Shown: piece after piece, positions 8,301-14,954 of the stretch
Layout of the letters: every line of letters begins with the position of its first letter
How positions within the stretch are numbered: position 1 is the stretch's first letter
Notes under the pieces: model-generated
What the model was told of the DNA's origin: nothing
Databases searched by the model: none
The model's input: the letters and a program-made list of their open reading frames with translations, nothing else
Source of the DNA: an uncultured Flavobacterium sp.
GTDB taxonomy: Bacteria; Bacteroidota; Bacteroidia; Flavobacteriales; Flavobacteriaceae
Reading direction: 5' to 3'
Assembly: GCF_946479975.1 (NCBI RefSeq)
Contig: NZ_CAMLIX010000064.1
Location: 1-21,024 of the forward strand
DNA length: 21,024 bases
Translations under genes and position numbers: made by a program

Positions 8301-10439
8301 GTGCAGATTCAGTTTTTCTAAATCGGCAATATCCAGATTCAGTTTTAATTTTACTGTTGGATATTTATCTTTTGTATCTCCGCTTGCCGTTAAATCAAAA
8401 TTCAGATTTGGATCTTTCATTCCAGATTTTACTGCGAAAGAACCGTTTTGTATATTTCCTTTTAGAGCTAAGTTTTTATAATTGTAACGATTAAAAACTG
8501 CTTTCTGCACTAAACCATCAATTGCTGCATTAGCTGTTTTTGGATCTAAACCAGTTCCTTTTACTTTCGCTTTAAGCGTAATTTTTCCAATCGAATCGTT
8601 TTTGATTAATCGGCCTAAATCGAAATCTAAAAGATAAACCTGTGCATCATATTTTTCTCTTTTTTTGATTCGCTGATCAAATAAAGCATCCACTTTTGCA
8701 TTTCCGAAACTGCTGTTTAAAGCCAGATTAGTTTTGAAATTCTGAACTGATCCTTTAAATTTTCCTTGAAGATTTAATTGTGAAGGCAATTGAATATTTT
8801 TCGGAATTGTTCCCGCCGGCACAAACATATTAATGTCTTTTGATGTACTCGAAATCTTTTTGATATTCAGATCATAATAGGCTTTTTGCGCATCAGGAAG
8901 TCCTTTGATATTCCCCGAAAGGGAAACTTTTGTTGAACCGATGCCGCTCATTTCAAATTTCGAAATGTTCAAATCTTTCACTTTTCCGTCTATACGGCTG
9001 TCCACATACAAAATTGCATTCGGATTACTTTTAAACGGATTTGTTTTTTGAAGATCTGGCACAAACAATAAAATATCTTTGAAACCAATTTTTGATTGTT
9101 TTAAATTAGCATGTAAAGCCAAATTTCCTAAATCTTTTTGAAGTGATTCCAAAGATTTGTATTCTGCCTTAACTTTATCCTGCACCAGCGTTTGCGGTGT
9201 TTTCAAATACAAATTATCTAAAGACGCATTTTTAGGTCCGTAAAAGAAATCTGTTTTTAAAGACTGGATCTGCAAACCGCTTTTTTCATTTACGGTCAAT
9301 GCTTTAATACTTCCAGAAATCGTATCATTTCCGTAATATAATTTTTCGGCTTTAAAATTGAATTTGTTCAAATCCATGTGCATGTAATCAATTCCTTTTG
9401 TTTTAGGTTTTGACTGCATATCATCAAATTTGAAAGCAATGTTTTCAAGATTTGTTTCGTTCAATTTTACTTTCCAACCCGCTTGTTTTATTGCTGTTGA
9501 ATCAAGTTTTGGCGTGTGAATCTGCTTATCTTTTGCACCCAAACGTAAATTTCCTTTAAGATTTTTAACTTCAAAAGTATCAAAATCCAAAAACTGTTTA
9601 TTAATATCAATCTCATTTACTATTAAATTTAAATTACCTAAACTAATGCCCGAATTCAGTTTCGAGTCTTTATTATCATATAAAATATCGATTTTAGACA
9701 AAGTGATTTTATCTAAAGCCAATTTAAAATCTGGCCTTTTTGAAATAGTGTCAACGGTTTTAACCGAAACTTCTGCAATTTTCTCCACAACATCCTGATC
9801 CAAAACGACTTTAAGTCCGTCTAAGTTGATGTTTGGAATATTAAAATTCATTTGATCCAAATCAAATTCTTTGAATTTAGTATCAAAATGTGTCAAGTTC
9901 ACCGCAATGTCATTTTTAGCAAAATCATCTTTAAAATTGAATTTGACGTTATCTAAATTGACTTTTACAACCGATATTTTAAAAGGTTTGGCATCTGGAT
10001 CTTCGACTTTTGGTTCTTTCGATTCAAATGCTTTTATGATGTAATCGAAATTAAAAACGCCGTTTTTGTTTCTAGAAATGTTTGCTTTTACGTTTTCTAG
10101 CGAAACAGAATTAATTTCCAGTTCGCTGCTAACCAGTTTAAAAAGATCAACATCTACTTCTAAACGTTTACCAGCCAGTAAAGTATCTTTTTTCTGGTCT
10201 TCAAAATAAAAACCTTCTAGAACTACATCTTTCGGGAATTTAATCAATATTTTATCGAGAGAAACTTTGGTTTTTATCTTACCTTCAAGATAGGTAATTG
10301 CTTTATTCTTAACGAAATTCTGAACCGACGGAACTTGAATTAAAATAATAACAAGCAATAAAAGCGTAATCACCGAACCCACACACCAAAGCAGTATACG
10401 AAGTGTTTTTTTTAAATAATGAATGGGCTTCTTATTCAT
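5331..10439 (-). CDS. tamB: TamB-like translocation and assembly module protein
   Basis: This 1702-residue protein is expected to span from the inner membrane to the outer membrane as a long beta-taco groove of the AsmA/VPS13-like type. Such proteins are linked to phospholipid transport and envelope assembly. A single N-terminal membrane anchor (about residues 13-35, LRILLWCVGSVITLLLLVII) precedes LEGKIKTKVSLDKI, typical of AsmA-like N-termini. The middle is a long series of beta-strand repeats. The TamB (DUF490) domain covers about residues 1150-1640 and includes the segment LLLNRFVGENPF. The protein ends in an unusual tail of about 50 residues, almost only E, K, R, Q and N. The length is in the normal range for Bacteroidota TamB (longer than the E. 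coli protein). It is paired with and overlaps tamL downstream. Confidence 0.92.
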   Translation of the reverse strand: MNKKPIHYLKKTLRILLWCVGSVITLLLLVIILIQVPSVQNFVKNKAITYLEGKIKTKVSLDKILIKFPKDVVLEGFYFEDQKKDTLLAGKRLEVDVDLFKLVSSELEINSVSLENVKANISRNKNGVFNFDYIIKAFESKEPKVEDPDAKPFKISVVKVNLDNVKFNFKDDFAKNDIAVNLTHFDTKFKEFDLDQMNFNIPNINLDGLKVVLDQDVVEKIAEVSVKTVDTISKRPDFKLALDKITLSKIDILYDNKDSKLNSGISLGNLNLIVNEIDINKQFLDFDTFEVKNLKGNLRLGAKDKQIHTPKLDSTAIKQAGWKVKLNETNLENIAFKFDDMQSKPKTKGIDYMHMDLNKFNFKAEKLYYGNDTISGSIKALTVNEKSGLQIQSLKTDFFYGPKNASLDNLYLKTPQTLVQDKVKAEYKSLESLQKDLGNLALHANLKQSKIGFKDILLFVPDLQKTNPFKSNPNAILYVDSRIDGKVKDLNISKFEMSGIGSTKVSLSGNIKGLPDAQKAYYDLNIKKISSTSKDINMFVPAGTIPKNIQLPSQLNLQGKFKGSVQNFKTNLALNSSFGNAKVDALFDQRIKKREKYDAQVYLLDFDLGRLIKNDSIGKITLKAKVKGTGLDPKTANAAIDGLVQKAVFNRYNYKNLALKGNIQNGSFAVKSGMKDPNLNFDLTASGDTKDKYPTVKLKLNLDIADLEKLNLHAGPMKLRGNVDADITNSNPDYLNGKVFLSNAQILQDKEPIVLDSVRVIAFSDQTRNNIKLSSQFLKAEVDGKYKLTTLVAAMKKSLSKYIDLKNPKVNGESDEQRLAFTLSVDNDPILFKLIPKLTGLEPIKITGKYNNITDSLEVHGTIPRITYADNTISDGKINIEAKEDALEYSISIATIESGSLKIPFTSLTGQVQNNNLTYALEVQDAKQKQQYFIAGEFKAEDSKNIIKLDAENFVLNYDKWILDPENSIELGDKRIYINKFNLSNNGNELKIQSQGTQNNPPLKVDFVNFKIETIMNMVKKDELLMQGLINGNALVENVMTNPTFTSDLKIDDFTFKGDKVGDLEIKVDNKTANTLAANVSLSDEGNDLKLNGDYKLDAGTFDFDVDINKLNIASIQGFSMDNISEGKGYLSGNFKITGNTTTPRINGELNFNDAAFKVTQLNSYFKIGKEKITFNNETISFDKFSIFDENDNELYVNGNIKSADFRKYNFDLLLEANDFRAINSKAKDNDLFYGDLFLDTKLNIKGDLDSPSIDGTIKINKETKFTVVMPQSDPSIADREGIVEFVDEDNMYLKQTVELQSQLNQSEIKGMNVNVGISIDKEAELTLLIDKANGDFLNLKGEAELVGGIDQSGKTTLTGKYEFSDGSYQMNFNGIKRKFEIQKGSFITWNGEPTMATLNITAIYKVDTAPIDLLGNQLKDKTVAVQNTYKQKLPFQTLLKMNGELLKPEISFGIVLPEGNYNVSSDVVELTQAKLKQLEQDPAELNKQVFALLLLNRFVGENPFSSESGGTNAESFARQSVSKILSQQLNNLAGDLISGFEVNFDLESSEDYTTGTMQNRTDLNVEVSKKLLDDRLKVTVGSSFGVEGERANEESTNIAGDVALDYQLTKDGRYMVRAYRKNQYQVAVEGQVVETGVAFVITMSYNKFRELFHRSEAERELIREEKVRKEKEKKKKQEQKEKEKLQENEEENQIKGNEQKT

Positions 10440-10650
10440 ACCAAAATAAAATCTTTTAGATTAATTTGCTTTTGAAAAAGCAGAAATTAGACATTTTACA
10501 AAAATGTAAAATTTAAACCTTAACAATTTACATAATTATGAGGAATTATTCTAAAATTTTACTGCCGAATATGTTTTCTTGCCACGAAGTTTGGAAGGAC
10601 ACAAAGGTGTTTTTTTTTGCCGCGAAGACGCCAAGGCGCAAAGTTTTTTA
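10440..10650. repeat. Intergenic gap: degenerate GCCACGAAG/CACAAAG units plus small palindrome
   Basis: This 211-base gap lies between the GSCFA gene stop and the tamB start. Two related units sit back to back. The first is GCCACGAAG...ACACAAAGG at about 10581-10607, ending in a T-run. The second is GCCGCGAAGACGCCAAGG followed by CGCAAAG at 10619-10643, also followed by Ts. They resemble each other and the GCCACAAAGGCACTAAGG segment at the 3' end of the hydroxylase (2021-2038), pointing to a dispersed family. Closer to tamB, ATTTTACA and TGTAAAAT (10493-10512) form an 8-bp palindrome with a four-base loop. No convincing tamB promoter was found. Confidence 0.55.
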
Positions 10651-11610
10651 TTAAAATTTTATATGAGGTAATTTTTCTCCTAAGAGATTAATTTTAGCCT
10701 GTAGATTTGCCAAGAATTTTTGATGCTGATCAGATTCTGGATTGAAACTTCTGTGGCGCAGACTTTTCTGAATTTCGTCAACTTCTTTCATTATCGAAAA
10801 ATCATTTTCTGAAATATAATTTTCGCTGAAAAGCTTCCAAATGTAATCTATAGCGATTTGATTTGGATGAAGCATATCTTCTCCATAAAAACGATAATCG
10901 CGGAGTTCATCCATCATGATTTCGTAAGACGGAAAATAATTATGAGTTATGAGTTGTGAGTTATGAGTTGTTAAAATGCTGTGAAGCGCCGTAAACAAAT
11001 GCGATTTGCTTATTTGATTTTCTATAAATCCATCTTTTATATGACGAACAGGAGAAATCGTAAAAATAAAATTGATATTTGGATTTATTTCCTGAATGAA
11101 AGTAATCGTGTTTTGAATGCTTTTCTGAATTTCTTCAACAGATAATAATTCTTTTAAAAACTGTTTTTGAGGCACTTTATGACAATTAGCCACTACTTCG
11201 ATGCTTTCGATACTTCTGTAAATCCACGAAGTTCCAAAAGTGATTATAATGTGCGAAGCTTCCTTTAGTTGTTTGTGGGTTTCTGTAACTGCTTTATTAA
11301 GTGTTTCAAGCAATTCCTGTCTGTCTGCATTACTTAAATCAGAATGTACTTCAAAAGAATGCCAGCGTTCATTATGAAAAAAAACTTCTTTTTCTCCAAA
11401 TAATTCATGGTTACAAACTCTCTTGAATAATTTCTCAATTGAAACTGGATTGAAAATTATTCCAAACGGATTGGTTTCATTCTGAAATTTAAAATAATCG
11501 AATTTCTCTGCCATGTTTTCTGCAAAACAGGAACCAATAGAAAGTATTTTCGAATTGTAATCGATCGGATTTGTACTTTTTAAAATTGGAATTTGAGTTC
11601 TGAATTGCAT
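10651..11610 (-). CDS. GSCFA family SGNH-like protein
   Basis: The defining GSCFA sequence is present (LSIGSCFAENM). The family is related to SGNH hydrolases. The Ser of GSCFA would be the nucleophile, GTSWIYR the following block, ISPVRH a middle block, and GEDMLHPN the likely Asp-His pair. The substrate is unknown; acyl-ester hydrolysis is inferred. I prefer the ATG at 11610 (MQFRTQIPIL, 319 residues), because this matches how family members usually begin. An in-frame ATG at 11637 and a TTG at 11640 are alternatives. No signal peptide is seen, so it is probably cytoplasmic. A 7-bp tandem repeat inside the gene encodes LTTHNSQLITHN just before the conserved YFPSYE block. Confidence 0.88.
   Translation of the reverse strand: MQFRTQIPILKSTNPIDYNSKILSIGSCFAENMAEKFDYFKFQNETNPFGIIFNPVSIEKLFKRVCNHELFGEKEVFFHNERWHSFEVHSDLSNADRQELLETLNKAVTETHKQLKEASHIIITFGTSWIYRSIESIEVVANCHKVPQKQFLKELLSVEEIQKSIQNTITFIQEINPNINFIFTISPVRHIKDGFIENQISKSHLFTALHSILTTHNSQLITHNYFPSYEIMMDELRDYRFYGEDMLHPNQIAIDYIWKLFSENYISENDFSIMKEVDEIQKSLRHRSFNPESDQHQKFLANLQAKINLLGEKLPHIKF
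10941..10972. repeat. 7-bp tandem repeat inside the GSCFA gene
   Basis: Four consecutive heptamers (TATGAGT twice, TGTGAGT, TATGAGT) run from 10941 to 10968 and then decay. On the coding strand they are ACTCATA/ACTCACA units. Translated in frame they give a THNSQLITHN peptide. The period of seven is unrelated to codon length, so the repeat was not shaped by protein function. Confidence 0.8.
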
Positions 11611-11654
11611 GCTTTTACTTTTAAACACGAATTTCATCAATTTTAACCAATTAA

Positions 11655-11685
11655 AAAAACCAAATACAGAAAGTATTTGGTTTTT
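11655..11685 (-). terminator. Hairpin terminator after lipoprotein paralog A
   Basis: The 13-bp arms AAAAACCAAATAC and GTATTTGGTTTTT pair perfectly around AGAAA. The hairpin starts two bases past the TAG stop of the lipoprotein gene and ends in a seven-T run on the - strand. It isolates that gene from the GSCFA gene downstream. Its symmetry means it could also stop + strand transcripts. Confidence 0.85.
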
Positions 11686-11687
11686 AG

Positions 11688-12482
11688 CTAATAGAAATAT
11701 TCAATTACTTGAATAGCCTTCTCGGTATAATCGTAGATTGTTTTTTTAACTGGATATCCTTTTGAGTTATATTGGTAAATCATAGAATTGGCAAAGGGCT
11801 CAAAAACAAAATCTGGATCACCTTTTGAAGATAAATTGTACATTTTTAAATTATTCGTGGAAGAAGTATTGATTTCAAAACCAAAATCTCCCTGATCCAA
11901 TAGTAAATTATACCCTAAAATATTTTTATAAGCATTATTATTGGTGTCATACTGATAACGGAAAGTAGAAACGATTCCCCAAGAATTGCCGGAACTAGAA
12001 ACTCCTTTCGTCAAATTTCCTTCTGCAAAACTAAAAATTTCATACTCTGCTTCTTGCGGATCTATTTTATTTTCATTTGTGCTTACAGCTTGTTTTTTAA
12101 TTGTTCCATCGCTGTTGTAAACATATACGTATTTTACCATTTTACCTTCAGAAAACTTTTCTACGGTACTTAATTTATCTTCCTGATAAGTAAATAAAAT
12201 TTCAGATGTTTTGATTTGCTGCCTATCATCAAATTTAAAGTGTATAGCTCTCGTAATTTTATTACCGTCATACTCATATTCAATCTTCTCGAATTTATCA
12301 CTTATACTTACAATTCTGCTTCCATCATATACAAAATCAGTAGAATACGTTCTTGAAGATTCTCCAGGATAAGATACTTTTAGTGACTTCGGCAAAATTA
12401 CTGTCGAATCATTAGAACTATCATTAGAACAAGAAGTCAGTAAAAATAATAGTGCCAGCAAATAAAAAAAACTACTTTTCAT
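11688..12482 (-). CDS. Secreted lipoprotein, paralog A of a three-member family
   Basis: This protein has 264 residues. A short signal peptide ends in LLTSC with lipidated C18, then a linker rich in S, N and D (SNDSSNDST), as is usual for exported Bacteroidota lipoproteins. The body is made of alternating strands of the type FVYDGSRIVSI and YEYDGNKITRA, reminiscent of YD-repeat proteins. The family signature YDTNNNAYKNILGYNLLL is at about 178-195, and the C-terminus is YNSKGYPVKK...IEYFY. Paralogs lie at 13959-14741 and 17075-17875. A and the third copy share VILPK after the linker. Function is unknown. It is divergent from the metalloprotease gene and has its own terminator. Confidence 0.85.
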   Translation of the reverse strand: MKSSFFYLLALLFLLTSCSNDSSNDSTVILPKSLKVSYPGESSRTYSTDFVYDGSRIVSISDKFEKIEYEYDGNKITRAIHFKFDDRQQIKTSEILFTYQEDKLSTVEKFSEGKMVKYVYVYNSDGTIKKQAVSTNENKIDPQEAEYEIFSFAEGNLTKGVSSSGNSWGIVSTFRYQYDTNNNAYKNILGYNLLLDQGDFGFEINTSSTNNLKMYNLSSKGDPDFVFEPFANSMIYQYNSKGYPVKKTIYDYTEKAIQVIEYFY

Positions 12483-12556
12483 TATTGTATTTTAAAAGTA
12501 AATATCCTACAAATTAAAACTGCTTAGGGATTGAATTATTCCACTATAAGCTTTAA

Positions 12557-12585
12557 TTGTATCATAATAAGACATAATTACTTTG
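12557..12585 (+). promoter_or_regulatory. Candidate promoter for the metalloprotease gene
   Basis: TTG at 12557-12559 is followed after exactly 19 bases by TACTTTG at 12579-12585. This resembles the Bacteroidota TTTG-N19-TAnnTTTG promoter, but the -7 box is one base short. The predicted start of transcription is near 12590, about 55 bases before the ATG. Confidence 0.4.
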
Positions 12586-12644
12586 AAAGCTTTTTTTTAA
12601 AATAATAATTCTACTTATTTGTGCTGAAATTTTTAATCCAAAAA

Positions 12645-13793
12645 ATGACAAAAAAATTAATTTTTTTAGTTGGTATAATCACACTATGTCTAGTTTCATT
12701 ATCATGCAGCCGAGAAGATGCTAAACCCAATGAAGAGGCAATAAACATGTGCACCACAGATATTTGGAACGATAGCATTCTGTCGACTTCAAAAACTGAT
12801 GCTGTAATTATAGATAATCCTCGCTGGAAAGTAGGACAAACAATCAAAATAAAATTTTTAGACGGAACTCCAGATGAGCAGGAAATAGTAAAAAAATATG
12901 CTGCTCAATGGACAGCGTATGCAAATTTGAATTTTGAATTTGTCCCTAAAGAAGAAGATACACATATTAGAATAGCTTTTAATATGGGAAAACCTGGCGC
13001 TTGGTCAACTTTAGGCTCAAGTCAATTGCTCCAGAGTCCCACGTATTTAACTTATCAAAATACGCCCTCAATGCGTTTAGGTCCTGTTAGCGACGACCGA
13101 AGTTCAAGAAGAACCATACTTCATGAATTTGGACATGCGTTAGGATTAAAACACGAAACAACAAATCCAAGTTCTACTATAAAATGGAATTTACCTAAAG
13201 TATACAGTTATTATGAGGATTTAATGGGAATGTCAAAAGATGAAGTTGACTCCAAAATAATTGGCAAGCCTAATGTAAATGATTACAGCCCATATGATCC
13301 TTTATCTATTATGCATTATTATGTTCCTGCATCCTTGACATTAGATGGCGTTAGCGTAGCGGAACAAAGTGAATTATCTGAGACTGATAAAGTTTCAATT
13401 AATAAGTATTATCCTTTTCCTATTGTATCTGAAATGAAATCAGGGCAAAGTTTTAATGAATTACCATGGAAAGATCGAATAAAATCTCCAAATGGCAGAT
13501 ACGCATTAGAGTTTGTTCCAGGTCTTTTGCATATAAGAGATTTAACTGAAAACAAAATAATTTGGGAAGTTGGAGACTCTGCTTATCAAAGAAAGCCATC
13601 TTGTTTTTTTGAATCTAATGGTAATATTACTTTAAAAGGGGCTGTTACATCGGCTGCTCAAACTAAAATTCTTTGGACAAGTAATACTTCTGAATATTCT
13701 GGAGCAACGCTACAGCTAAAAGATGACGGCGAACTTCAACTGGTTTATAATGGAGTTGTAAAATGGTCTTCTAAAACCGGTAAATCTAAATAA
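12645..13793 (+). CDS. Astacin-like (M12A) zinc metalloprotease lipoprotein with bulb-lectin-like C-terminus
   Basis: This is probably a surface or periplasmic endopeptidase. Numbering from the ATG at 12645 (382 residues), a signal peptide ends at a lipobox-like LSC with C21. The zinc-binding motif HEFGHALGLKHE has ligands H160, H164 and H170 and catalytic E161. The Met-turn SIMHYY has M223 about 53 residues later, astacin-like spacing, and Y225 is a possible fifth ligand. From about residue 281 (SPNGRYALEF) to the end, the strands and the ILW/VKWSS phrases resemble a bulb-type (B-lectin) domain, which often binds mannose. The QxDxNxVxY signature is degraded, so sugar binding is uncertain. 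The upstream in-frame GTG at 12621 is rejected because it would spoil the signal peptide. No long propeptide is evident. A strong terminator follows. Confidence 0.85.
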   Translation: MTKKLIFLVGIITLCLVSLSCSREDAKPNEEAINMCTTDIWNDSILSTSKTDAVIIDNPRWKVGQTIKIKFLDGTPDEQEIVKKYAAQWTAYANLNFEFVPKEEDTHIRIAFNMGKPGAWSTLGSSQLLQSPTYLTYQNTPSMRLGPVSDDRSSRRTILHEFGHALGLKHETTNPSSTIKWNLPKVYSYYEDLMGMSKDEVDSKIIGKPNVNDYSPYDPLSIMHYYVPASLTLDGVSVAEQSELSETDKVSINKYYPFPIVSEMKSGQSFNELPWKDRIKSPNGRYALEFVPGLLHIRDLTENKIIWEVGDSAYQRKPSCFFESNGNITLKGAVTSAAQTKILWTSNTSEYSGATLQLKDDGELQLVYNGVVKWSSKTGKSK

Positions 13794-13800
13794 GAGCACA

Positions 13801-13835
13801 AAAAAATCCAGCCTTTAAACAAGCTGGATTTTTTT
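13801..13835 (+). terminator. Intrinsic terminator of the metalloprotease gene
   Basis: The 12-bp arms AAAAAATCCAGC and GCTGGATTTTTT pair perfectly around a ten-base loop. They begin eight bases after the stop codon and end in a T-run. The remaining 120 bases before the convergent lipoprotein gene show nothing recognisable. Confidence 0.9.
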
Positions 13836-13958
13836 ATATAAACCTATCTGATAATTAAATAAAGTAGCTTCACTCTAAATTCCACTTTCGTCCAAATCCT
13901 TTCTTTCGGTTAGAAATATTAGTTTTATTGAACTTGAATGTAATTTACAAAACTCAGA

Positions 13959-14741
13959 TTAATAAGTATATTCTATCTCATACTCGATAGATGCGTCACT
14001 GCTGTATGAGGTATGTCTAGTAGGATAATCGTTATTATTGTAGATATAGCTTGTCAAATAGCTAAAAGTGCCATCGCTTCCAGATACAGTTTCTTTTACA
14101 ACATTATTTTTACCAAACTCACTGATTTCATTTAAAAGTAAATTGAAACCCAAAATATTTTTTAGAGGATTATTTTTTGAATCGTATTCGTATGTTCGCG
14201 TCGAAGTTTCAGAAGTAACAGTACGCTCATTTTTTATAAGATTTCCGTCTTTATAAGTATACTTACCTTCGTCAGTTTTAACCTCTGCTTTTGTATTTAC
14301 ATTTACTGAATAATTTATGTATGAAATTACCTCATTAGATGTATGAGTATAAACCGTTTTCTCGATAAATTCTCCATCAGGATATTGAGCAGAAATATCT
14401 TCACTAAACATTCTCGTTTTTACTTTTCCATTTTCATAAGTGTAAACTACTTCTTTTGTTTTAGTTTCTTTTCCCTGAAGGTTTAAATCAAATACTTCTT
14501 GCTTGGTTATAAGATCACCTGTATAAGTAAATAAAGTCTTTGAATCTTCATCAATACTGCTAACGATTTTATTGCCATTAAAAGTTAGAGTTGCTTTACT
14601 GTTTGTACCCAATTGTGGAGATGGATAAATATATGAAATGGTTTTAAGCATAGTAAAATCTGTTGGATCTGAAGATGAGTTTTCATCATTTGAGCATGAT
14701 GCTACTGAGCAACCAATAAAAAGCAATAAAAGTTTTTTCAT
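13959..14741 (-). CDS. Secreted lipoprotein, paralog B of a three-member family
   Basis: The ATG at 14741 gives 260 residues starting MKKLLLLFIGCSVASC with lipidated C16 and an S/D/N-rich linker. The frame stays open upstream to an ATG at 14777. That start would add 12 unnatural residues ahead of the signal peptide and lies upstream of the -7 box at 14765-14772, so it is rejected. Strand repeats such as FTYTGDLITKQ and YTYENGKVKTR match the other paralogs. The signature is YDSKNNPLKNILGFNLLL and the protein ends YEIEYTY. A YPDGE(F/Y)-type segment (QYPDGEFIEKTVYT) is shared with the paralog at 17075-17875, so these two look closest. Function is unknown. Confidence 0.85.
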   Translation of the reverse strand: MKKLLLLFIGCSVASCSNDENSSSDPTDFTMLKTISYIYPSPQLGTNSKATLTFNGNKIVSSIDEDSKTLFTYTGDLITKQEVFDLNLQGKETKTKEVVYTYENGKVKTRMFSEDISAQYPDGEFIEKTVYTHTSNEVISYINYSVNVNTKAEVKTDEGKYTYKDGNLIKNERTVTSETSTRTYEYDSKNNPLKNILGFNLLLNEISEFGKNNVVKETVSGSDGTFSYLTSYIYNNNDYPTRHTSYSSDASIEYEIEYTY

Positions 14742-14764
14742 TTTTGTAATATTTTTTTTGTAAC

Positions 14765-14794
14765 CAAATATATACAATATTTGATCTAAAACAA
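14765..14794 (-). promoter_or_regulatory. Promoter of lipoprotein paralog B
   Basis: Read on the - strand, TTG (14794-14792) is followed by 19 bases and then TATATTTG (14772-14765), an exact match to the Bacteroidota -7 consensus TAnnTTTG at the exact usual spacing. Transcription would start near 14760, leaving a leader of about 20 bases before the ATG at 14741. Confidence 0.7.
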
Positions 14795-14840
14795 TATTAT
14801 TTTCTCTTTAGAATTCAACCAAAACGCCTATCTAATTTGC

Positions 14841-14880
14841 AAGGTAAAATGTAAAAAAGGAGATAATTAAAATTTACCTT
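14841..14880. promoter_or_regulatory. Inverted repeat in the divergent lipoprotein/ABC region
   Basis: AAGGTAAA at 14841-14848 and TTTACCTT at 14873-14880 are exact reverse complements separated by 24 A-rich bases. They lie between the divergent promoters of paralog B and the ABC transporter, about 40 bases upstream of the transporter -7 box. This could be an operator pair, but chance is possible in such A+T-rich sequence. Confidence 0.25.
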
Positions 14881-14921
14881 TTAAATAACAAAAATCGACT
14901 GCACAAACTAAAACATTTGCT

Positions 14922-14929
14922 TACTTTTG
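14922..14929 (+). promoter_or_regulatory. -7 promoter box of the ABC transporter
   Basis: TACTTTTG matches TAnnTTTG exactly, 25 bases before the ATG at 14955, giving a short leader. No good TTTG is present 19 bases upstream, so the -33 element is weak or replaced by an activator. Confidence 0.5.
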
Positions 14930-14954
14930 CATCTTCCATTTTTTCAAATCACTT

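Noticed and set aside
11611..11640. Longer GSCFA protein from TTG 11640 or ATG 11637
   Set aside because: The family normally starts close to the MQFRTQIPI sequence; the extra residues look like translated leader. The ATG at 11637 cannot be fully excluded.
12621..12644. GTG start extending the metalloprotease by eight residues
   Set aside because: The ATG at 12645 begins a clean signal peptide (MTKKLIFLVG); the extension would bury it.
12611..12847. 78-residue - strand frame upstream of lipoprotein A, overlapping the metalloprotease start
   Set aside because: It overlaps the clear signal peptide coding region of the protease and has no family features.
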